From: Chloroflexota bacterium
GTDB taxonomy: Bacteria > Chloroflexota > Dormibacteria > Aeolococcales > Aeolococcaceae
Reading direction: 5' to 3'
Assembly (NCBI GenBank): GCA_003491925.1
Contig: DNAU01000181.1
Coordinates: 1 to 6,673, forward strand
Length of the DNA: 6,673 nucleotides
Made by a program: the position numbers and the translations under genes. Under the pieces are notes generated by a model. The model saw only the letters and a list, made by a program, of their open reading frames with translations. It had not been told where the DNA came from and did not search any database. Shown in pieces: positions 1-5,459 of the stretch (positions within the stretch are counted from its first letter, which is position 1; every line of letters starts with the position of its first letter).

Positions 1-569
1 ACTTTTTCGGAGGGCTTCAGCACGAAGGTGTTGCCGCATGCGATTGCGAACGGCCACATCCAAAAGGGCACCATGGCCGGGAAGTTGAAGGGGGTGATGC
101 CCACCGCGACTCCGAGCGGCTGGCGCAGGGTGTGGCTGTCCACGTTCGTCGATACCGTCGGCGTGTTGATCCCTGCCAGGTGGACGGGCAGCCCGCAGGC
201 GAACTCGATCGTCTCGAGCCCGCGCAGGACCTCCCCCATGGCGTCGGGGTAGGTCTTCCCGTGGTCCCTCGTGATCAGCCGGGCGAGCTCCTCGCGGTGG
301 CGGTAGATCAGCTCGCGGTAGGCGAAGAAGATCTGGCTCCGAGCGATCAGGGGCATGCTGCGCCAGGCGGGGAAGGCCCGCCGCGCGGCCATGACGGCGG
401 CATCGACCTCGGCCGCGCCGCCGCGCGGCACGCGGGCGATCACGGCTCCGGTCGCGGGGTCATAGACCGGGGCGGTCTGCTCGGTCCGAACCTCGACGGA
501 GCGTCCGTCGATCCAGTGGCTGAGGATGGGAAGAGTGCCTTCGGCGACTGCGACGGGCGCGTGAGCCAT
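1..569 (-). CDS. mmsA: Methylmalonate-semialdehyde dehydrogenase (CoA-acylating), N-terminal part
   Basis: The enzyme oxidises (methyl)malonate semialdehyde with NAD+ and CoA, with loss of CO2, giving propionyl-CoA or acetyl-CoA; it is a cytosolic aldehyde-dehydrogenase family member used in valine, myo-inositol or beta-alanine breakdown. Only the first 189 residues of about 500 are present; the gene runs off the left edge. Visible landmarks are HWIDGR near residue 20, PVYDPATG, DHGKTYPDAMGEVLRGLE in the middle, PFNFPAMVPFWMWP around 160-173 (N162 is the conserved ALDH catalytic-site Asn) and GNTFVLKPSEK at 179-189, with the NAD-binding Lys. These match MmsA better than generic ALDHs. The catalytic Cys lies outside, so activity cannot be confirmed. 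The ATG has GGAGG at 578-582 with 8 nt spacing. It is last in the visible gene string, 127 nt after comB, the widest gap here, so it might have its own promoter. A sulfoacetaldehyde or other acylating semialdehyde dehydrogenase cannot be excluded from this part. Confidence 0.86.
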   Translation of the reverse strand, partial: MAHAPVAVAEGTLPILSHWIDGRSVEVRTEQTAPVYDPATGAVIARVPRGGAAEVDAAVMAARRAFPAWRSMPLIARSQIFFAYRELIYRHREELARLITRDHGKTYPDAMGEVLRGLETIEFACGLPVHLAGINTPTVSTNVDSHTLRQPLGVAVGITPFNFPAMVPFWMWPFAIACGNTFVLKPSEK

Positions 570-696
570 GGTCGAAACCTCCGCTATGCGGCACCGGACG
601 GCTCACCCGCCGGGCACCGAGACTGGACGATGGTCTGCAGGGTGGTGGTCATCTCAGAACGTCAGGTGATCGCCCCCGGGCGGTCGTACCAGGCCT
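570..696 (-). other. comB-mmsA spacer with weak hairpin
   Basis: This is the longest gap in the string. Besides the mini-ORF entered separately, it holds a 22-codon ATG frame at 584-652 without a recognisable ribosome binding site, probably chance. On the minus strand there is an imperfect hairpin at 594-613: a 7-bp CCGGCGG/CCG-t-CCGG stem with one bulged T and a GTGAG loop. It sits about 11 nt upstream of the mmsA ribosome binding site. No T-run follows, so it is not a rho-independent terminator; a role in mmsA translation or mRNA processing is possible but unsupported. Confidence 0.3.
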
Positions 697-700
697 TCAC
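662..700 (-). CDS. Possible 12-residue mini-ORF overlapping the comB stop
   Basis: A GTG codon overlaps the comB stop as GTGA and opens a frame reading VKAWYDRPGAIT before TGA. A full AGGAGG lies at 708-713 with ideal 7-nt spacing, although those bases also encode Gln-Glu-Ala at the end of comB. I recognise no family for the peptide. It could be a translated coupling peptide, the relic of a lost gene's start, or chance. The ribosome binding site and overlap are seen directly; translation is inference. Confidence 0.25.
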   Translation of the reverse strand: MKAWYDRPGAIT

Positions 701-1530
701 GGTGCAGCCTCCTGGGCAGCATGGTACGCGGGGATGATCGATTTGTCCAGATCGTAGACTTTGTGTCCATTATATGGACTTCGCCAGCTCTCGACGACGA
801 GGAACGGCCCGCCCCGCAGCACCGGGACCGTGCCGCTGCTGTCGACCCGCGCGCAGAGCTCGATGTCGGCGCCGGCACCGAGGCCCTGGACGATCCGGCC
901 GCTGGCGGAGTCGCGGAGCGCGGCGATCGGGTCCGGGTTGGCGGAGCAGAGCTGCAGGGCGGCCCGGGCCGCGTCGGTCAGCTGGCAGGCGCGGCCCTGG
1001 GCCGCGACCGCCTCGAGCACCCGGCTCGCGATCAGGCCCGCCGCCACCCCGTCGTCCAGGGCGAACCGCCCCCGCCTCCCGGCGCAGACGATGCCGATCG
1101 GGAGGCCCCGGGCCGAGGCCTCGTCGACCGCCGCCTGGGCGCAGGGGCTTGCGTTGAGGAGGCAGCCGAGCAGGACCACCGGCATTGACCGCACCCGGCT
1201 CAGGACCTTGGTGCCGTTGCTGGTGGAGAGAACCAGTCCGCGGCCCCGGACCCCGATGGCCCGGAGCTGGCTCGGCGAGTTGTTCGCGTCGAAGCCGGGG
1301 ATGTCCCGGCCGCCCCGCTCGCCGGCGAGCAGGCTGCCGCGCTCCCGCGCCAGCCGCCTCGCCTCGGCCAGACTGCCGGTGACGACGACCTCGGGGCAGC
1401 CGAGCTCGAGCGCGGTGGTGAGCGTGGAACTGGCACGCAGCTGGTCCACGACCACGCAGACCGTGGGCGGCCAGCCCGCCGTCTGGCCGGGGACCAGGGC
1501 CACGTCCAGGTCGATCGCGACGGGCGTCAT
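697..1530 (-). CDS. comB: 2-phosphosulfolactate phosphatase family protein (ComB-like)
   Basis: ComB proteins are Mg2+-dependent cytosolic phosphatases that convert 2-phosphosulfolactate to sulfolactate, a step in coenzyme M synthesis in methanogens and in sulfolactate formation in some bacteria. Many bacterial members are uncharacterised. The 277 residues show the family signatures in order: VVVDQLRASST (26-36; the family usually has DVLRA), GERGGRDIPGFDANNSP (70-86), STSNGT (102-107), CAGRRGRFALDD (149-160) and GLGAGADIELCARVD (216-230). The chain is longer than the roughly 225-240 residues usual for the family; residues from about 239 on form a C-terminal extension whose DNA is AT-richer than its surroundings. 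The ATG start has GGAGG at 1535-1539 with only 4-nt spacing. It begins 37 nt after the UPF0261 gene. No ComA, ComC or ComDE partner is visible, so the true substrate may not be phosphosulfolactate. Family assignment is firm; substrate is not. Confidence 0.87.
   Translation of the reverse strand: MTPVAIDLDVALVPGQTAGWPPTVCVVVDQLRASSTLTTALELGCPEVVVTGSLAEARRLARERGSLLAGERGGRDIPGFDANNSPSQLRAIGVRGRGLVLSTSNGTKVLSRVRSMPVVLLGCLLNASPCAQAAVDEASARGLPIGIVCAGRRGRFALDDGVAAGLIASRVLEAVAAQGRACQLTDAARAALQLCSANPDPIAALRDSASGRIVQGLGAGADIELCARVDSSGTVPVLRGGPFLVVESWRSPYNGHKVYDLDKSIIPAYHAAQEAAP
769..797 (-). promoter_or_regulatory. Possible internal promoter with inverted repeat in comB 3' end
   Basis: A perfect TATAAT lies at 769-774 on the minus strand, pointing towards mmsA. 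At 17-nt spacing upstream, 792-797 reads TCGTCG, only 3 of 6 matches to the -35 consensus. The -10 lies inside the 15-bp inverted repeat GTCCAT-TAT-ATGGAC (765-779). The surrounding 50 bp (731-780) are 42% GC by count, well below the rest of the window. It lies in comB coding sequence, as Ser-Pro-Tyr-Asn-Gly-His, with TAT and AAT codons that are uncommon in such a genome. Promoter activity is inference. Confidence 0.25.
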
Positions 1531-1567
1531 GCGGCCTCCGCAGCGGTGTCCGGGCGCAGCGACGGCT

Positions 1568-2953
1568 TCACGGCGCAGCCAACCCGCGGCGGACGTCCAG
1601 ATCCCGGTGAGCCCCCCTCCTCCAGGTCCCGTCGAGCATCTCGCCGATCATCCGGTTGAGCAGGTCGGCCAGCGCGGGATCGAGGATGTGCTGGTCGACC
1701 GCGACCAGGTCGAGGTTCTGGTTGCCGGGGTCCAGCTGCTCGCCAAGGATCTCGAGCATCAGGGTGGAACGACGAGACCACTCCGGCCGCTCGGGGTCCG
1801 GCTCCCAGGTCGGCCCGTCGCCGTTCCCCTCCGCCCAGCCCCGCTCGCGCGTCGCCAGCTTCTCGCTCTGGTCGTAGGCGGACCAGCCCCGCATCGGCAG
1901 CACCACGGCGGTGGGCCCCTGGGTCCGGTTGAGCCGCTCAGCCATGTAACGAGCCACCCTGCCCACCTCCTCGAGGCTCGGGGAGAGGATGGTGACCCCG
2001 TCGTTGTGCGAGTAGGGCCGGCCGGTGCCGCGATACGAGGGCCGCCGTCCCGCCTTGAGATCGTCCAGATACCTGGCCGGGACCGTGTTGAGCGTCCCGA
2101 AGGCGAGCTGGTCGAGGCCGCCGGGAACCACAACCTGGGGGATCCCCATGGCCCCGGCCGCGGTGAGCCGCTCGCCCTCCCAGCTGGCGGGGAATCGGAA
2201 GGGGCTGCCAAACATGTCGTTGATGAGCTCCGCCAGGGTGATGTCGAGCACCGCCGTGATCAGCCCGGAGCGGACCAGGTCCTCCATGGTCGCGCCCACT
2301 CCGACGGCGTGGAAGACCGCCGTATCGAAGCCGCGCGCCTCCATGAAGGCCCGACAGCGCTGCACCGTCGGGGTCGTCGTCCCATACGAGGTGACCGCGC
2401 AGAGTGGCTTGACGCCGGCGGTGATCGCTCCCACCCGGGCCATGGCCACGATCCCGGCGGCGGCGTTGGCGACCGCCCTGCGGGTGACCAGGTTGATGCC
2501 CTGCTCGAGGGTGGGATTGACGATGTAGATGTCCTTGTTGCCGACCCAGGTTCCGAGGTCGCCCGAGGTCATGTCGGTGAGCATGATCTTGGGCACCCCG
2601 AAAGGCAGGGCGCGCATCACCCGAGTCGCCGTCGAGGTTCCCACCGATCCCGCCCACGAGAGCACCCCGTCGCACTCGCCCCGAGAGTGGAGCTCGAGGA
2701 TCTTGGCGGCGCCGGCGCGGCCAACCAGCTCGCTGGCCTCGGCACGGGGGGCGGCGAGCACGTCCTCGACCCTCACCCCGGTGCAGGCCAGGACCTCCTG
2801 GAGGGAGACGTCCGCCCAATCGACGGCGCCACCCAGGCTCAGGTCCATGATCACGGGCCTGCCACCGTTGGCCGCCACCATCTCGGCGAGGAACCTGACC
2901 TCGGCCCCCTTGGTGTCGCACATCCCGGTGCAGACGATGGCCGGGGAGCTCAC
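1568..2953 (-). CDS. Tm-1-like ATP-binding / UPF0261 family protein
   Basis: Members of this family have an N-terminal Tm-1-like ATP-binding domain followed by the UPF0261 C-terminal domain. Biochemical function is unknown in bacteria; the plant relative Tm-1 is an antiviral inhibitor. From the chosen start the protein has 461 residues. The N-terminal half carries CTGMCDTKGAEVRFL (8-22, the family's DTKG nucleotide-site motif) and WAGSVGTSTAT (100-110). The C-terminal half has CAVTSYGTTTPTVQRC (185-200), HAVGVGATMEDLVRSGLI (215-232), the DITLAEL segment, IPQVVVPGGLDQLAFG (271-286), RLNRTQGPTAVVLPMRGWSAYD (340-361) and DQHILDPALAD (420-430). A hydrophilic stretch at about 362-396 makes it longer than the roughly 400 residues common in the family. 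Start chosen: the GTG with AGGAGG just upstream, where family similarity begins; the frame is open 132 nt further up, but that part lies inside the E1 gene and looks unrelated. It starts 34 nt after E1. No signal peptide or membrane segment is seen, so it is probably cytosolic. Confidence 0.88.
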   Translation of the reverse strand: MSSPAIVCTGMCDTKGAEVRFLAEMVAANGGRPVIMDLSLGGAVDWADVSLQEVLACTGVRVEDVLAAPRAEASELVGRAGAAKILELHSRGECDGVLSWAGSVGTSTATRVMRALPFGVPKIMLTDMTSGDLGTWVGNKDIYIVNPTLEQGINLVTRRAVANAAAGIVAMARVGAITAGVKPLCAVTSYGTTTPTVQRCRAFMEARGFDTAVFHAVGVGATMEDLVRSGLITAVLDITLAELINDMFGSPFRFPASWEGERLTAAGAMGIPQVVVPGGLDQLAFGTLNTVPARYLDDLKAGRRPSYRGTGRPYSHNDGVTILSPSLEEVGRVARYMAERLNRTQGPTAVVLPMRGWSAYDQSEKLATRERGWAEGNGDGPTWEPDPERPEWSRRSTLMLEILGEQLDPGNQNLDLVAVDQHILDPALADLLNRMIGEMLDGTWRRGAHRDLDVRRGLAAP

Positions 2954-2958
2954 GTCCC

Positions 2959-2964
2959 CCTCCT
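2959..2964 (-). promoter_or_regulatory. Ribosome binding site deciding the UPF0261 start
   Basis: AGGAGG on the minus strand, 5 nt before the GTG at 2953-2951. It supports this start over the upstream one at 3085, which would overlap the E1 gene by almost 100 nt. Confidence 0.7.
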
Positions 2965-2987
2965 CGGCCGGGCGCGGCGAGCCGAGC

Positions 2988-5447
2988 TCAGATGCCAAGG
3001 CGCGCCCGCCGGAGCAGCTCACCCCGGGTGCGGTTGCCCTCGGGGCGGTATCCGGGCAGCGGGAGGAGCTGCTCGTGCACCGCATCGACCAGCCAGGCCG
3101 GCTGGGGGAAGAAGGCGGACTCCACCTCCGGCGCGGGGGTGATCCAGTTGCGCGACCCGACCACGGCCGGGGGCGCGTCCAGGTCGTCGAAGCAGATCTG
3201 GGTGAGCGTGGAGGCCACCGTCTGCATGACCCCGCCCCGCTCCACCGCCTCGGAGACGAGCAGCACCCTGCCCGTCTTGCGCACCGACTCCGCGACCGGA
3301 CCGTAGTCGACGGGGTTGGCCGAGCGCAGGTCGATGATCTCGGTCGCGAGGTCGAAGCGCTCGGCGAGCTGGTCGGCCGCGGCGACGGCCGTGTACAGGG
3401 CCGGCCCGAGGGTGACCATGGTCAGGTCGGCACCGCTCCGCTTCACCGAGGGCAGGCCGAGCTCGATCTCGTAGTAGCCCTCGGGCACCCCTGCGGTCTG
3501 GAACATCTCGCCGATGTCGTAGAGCCGCTGGCTCTCGAAGAAGATCACCGGGTCGGTCCCCGCCAGGGCGGCGTTCATCATCCCCTTGGCGTCATAGGGG
3601 GTGACCGGGAAGACCACCTTGAGGCCGGGGATGTGGGCGGTCAGTGCGCCAAAGTCCTGGGAGTGCTGGGCACCGTACTTGGAGCCGACCGAGACGCGCA
3701 CCACGACCGGCATGGTCAGCAGCCCGGCCGACATCGCCTGCCACTTCGACAGCTGGTTGAACAGCTCGTCGCCGGCCCGACCCATGAAATCGGCGTACAT
3801 CAGCTCGGCCACCGCCCGGCCGCCCTCCATCCCATATCCCACCGCCGCTCCGACGATGGCCGCCTCCGAGATCGGCGCATTGAAGAGCCGGTGGTAGGGC
3901 AGGGCCTCGGTGAGGCCGCGGTAGACAGCGAAGGCGCCGCCCCAATCCCGGTTCTCCTCGCCGAAGGCGACCAGGGTGGGGTCGATGGCAAAGCGGTGGA
4001 GCAGCGCCTCGAAGATGGCGTCGCGGATGTTGAACACCTTCATCTTGGGGACGGGCTTGCCGTCCTCGAGACCGGAGCGGATCTTGGCGCGGATCTGGGC
4101 CACGCGGGGGTTGTCGCTCAGGTCCTGAAGCAGCTCCGGGGTGCGCTCATCGAAGCGCTCGACATGACGGTTGGAGAACATCACCTCGCCGATCAGCTCG
4201 GAGTCGAGGCTGAGCCGCGGGGACACATTCAGATCGGCGGCAAGCTGGAACATGCTGAACACCCGCTCCCGGGCCTCGTGCTCGGCCTGGTCGAGGGCGT
4301 GGCCGCTGAGCACCCCCGCGGACAGCATCCGCTCCCGGTAGGCGTGGATCGAGTCCGCCGCCTGCCAGTGCTCGACCTCCTCCCTGGAGCGGTAGCTCGA
4401 CGCGTCCGACGGCGAGTGCCCGCTGTAGCGGTAGGTGATCGTGTCCAGCAGCACCGGACCTCCACCCTGGAGCAGGATCTCTTTCTTGCGCCGGAAGGCG
4501 TCGATCACCGCCAGGGGGTCGTAGCCATTGACCCGCTCGGCGTGCATCTGCTCGGGGTTGACGCCGGCGCCGATGCGGGCGATGAACTGCACCCCCATGG
4601 TCTCGCCGCAGGGCTGCCCGCCCATGCCGTAGAAGTTGTCCACGCACTGGAACAGGATCGGCAGGCCGCCGCCGAGCGATGCGTCCCACAGCTTGCGGTA
4701 TTGATCCATGGCGGAGAACGTGATGCCTTCCCACACCGGGCCGCAGGCGAACGAGGCGTCGCCGATGTTGCACACCACGATCCCCGGCTTGCGGTTGACC
4801 CTTTTGTAGAGAGCCGCACCCGGCGCAATGGACCCGGAGCCGCCCACGATGGCGTTGTTGGGGTAGATCCCGAACGGCGTGAAGAAGGCGTGCATCGAGC
4901 CGCCCAGGCCGCGATTGAAGCCGGTCTCGCGGGCGAAGATCTCGCCGTACGCGCCGTAGATGAAGAAGCGCGTCGCCAGCTCGCGCACGGATCCGTCGAA
5001 GCCTCGCTCCACCGGACCGAGCACCGCCCCGTCGCGATAGGTCCGCATGATGTCGAGGAGCTGCTCCTCGCCAAGCTGGCGGATGGCCGAGAAGCCCTTG
5101 GCCAGGATCTCACCGTGGCTCCGATGGGACCCGAAGATGTGGTCATCCGGGGTCAGCGAGAAGGCCATCCCCACCGCCGCAGCCTCCTGGCCGATGGAGA
5201 GATGGGCGGGACCGGCGTGGTCGTAGGCGACGCCGCGATAGGCGCCCTTGAGCTTGATCTCGCTGAGGATGGTCTCGAACTCCCGGATCGCGCACATCTC
5301 CCGCCAGATCTCCAGGAGGTCCTCGGCCGAGTACCTCGACCGCTCCTCGTCCGGCGTCGCCCGGTAGGCGTTGACCGGGATGTCATCGAAATGGATCACG
5401 TCCGGGGAGAGCTCCTGCTCCGGCTTGATCTCCAGCAGCTTGGTCAC
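2988..5447 (-). CDS. Fused alpha/beta E1 component of a 2-oxo acid dehydrogenase complex (TPP-dependent)
   Basis: E1 decarboxylates a 2-oxo acid using thiamine diphosphate (TPP) and passes the acyl group to the lipoyl arm of E2. The 819-residue protein joins both halves that are often separate. The alpha part (about 40-370) has HLSIGQEAAAVG (82-93), GSHRSHGEILAKG (106-118), ETGFNRGLGGSMHAF (174-188), IGDASFACGPVWEG (228-241), VDNFYGMGG (269-277) and YRYSGHSPSD (339-348, with the active-site loop His). A linker at about 375-470 leads to the beta part, with VAFGEENRDWGGAF (493-506), FNAPISEAAIVGAAVGYGME (522-541), YGAQHSQDFGALTAHIPGLK (591-610) and the C-terminal domain EIIDLRSANPVDY (703-715). 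The TPP/Mg motif is unusual: GDA...DN instead of GDG...NN, with about 43 residues between the ends where about 30 is normal. GTG start; AGGAGA (5456-5461) overlaps the lpd stop, 12 nt between the genes. Substrate (pyruvate, branched-chain, acetoin or other) is not decidable by eye. No E2 is in the window. Confidence 0.9.
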   Translation of the reverse strand: MTKLLEIKPEQELSPDVIHFDDIPVNAYRATPDEERSRYSAEDLLEIWREMCAIREFETILSEIKLKGAYRGVAYDHAGPAHLSIGQEAAAVGMAFSLTPDDHIFGSHRSHGEILAKGFSAIRQLGEEQLLDIMRTYRDGAVLGPVERGFDGSVRELATRFFIYGAYGEIFARETGFNRGLGGSMHAFFTPFGIYPNNAIVGGSGSIAPGAALYKRVNRKPGIVVCNIGDASFACGPVWEGITFSAMDQYRKLWDASLGGGLPILFQCVDNFYGMGGQPCGETMGVQFIARIGAGVNPEQMHAERVNGYDPLAVIDAFRRKKEILLQGGGPVLLDTITYRYSGHSPSDASSYRSREEVEHWQAADSIHAYRERMLSAGVLSGHALDQAEHEARERVFSMFQLAADLNVSPRLSLDSELIGEVMFSNRHVERFDERTPELLQDLSDNPRVAQIRAKIRSGLEDGKPVPKMKVFNIRDAIFEALLHRFAIDPTLVAFGEENRDWGGAFAVYRGLTEALPYHRLFNAPISEAAIVGAAVGYGMEGGRAVAELMYADFMGRAGDELFNQLSKWQAMSAGLLTMPVVVRVSVGSKYGAQHSQDFGALTAHIPGLKVVFPVTPYDAKGMMNAALAGTDPVIFFESQRLYDIGEMFQTAGVPEGYYEIELGLPSVKRSGADLTMVTLGPALYTAVAAADQLAERFDLATEIIDLRSANPVDYGPVAESVRKTGRVLLVSEAVERGGVMQTVASTLTQICFDDLDAPPAVVGSRNWITPAPEVESAFFPQPAWLVDAVHEQLLPLPGYRPEGNRTRGELLRRARLGI

Positions 5448-5459
5448 AACCGACTTCTC

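Noticed and set aside
594..613. Hairpin as a transcription terminator before mmsA
   Set aside because: The stem has a bulge and no T-run follows, so an intrinsic terminator is not supported.
584..652. 22-codon ATG frame in the comB-mmsA spacer
   Set aside because: No Shine-Dalgarno sequence before the ATG and no recognisable peptide; it probably arises by chance.
132..737. Plus-strand open frame of 201 codons
   Set aside because: It is antisense to mmsA and the spacer; composition is that of a shadow frame.
2954..3085. Upstream start for UPF0261 at 3085
   Set aside because: The added residues are Ser/Arg/Pro-rich, overlap E1 by almost 100 nt and fall outside the family; the GTG at 2953 has a strong ribosome binding site.
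761..3142. Plus-strand open frame of 793 codons
   Set aside because: It is antisense to comB and UPF0261, both with clear family motifs, and has no recognisable domain.
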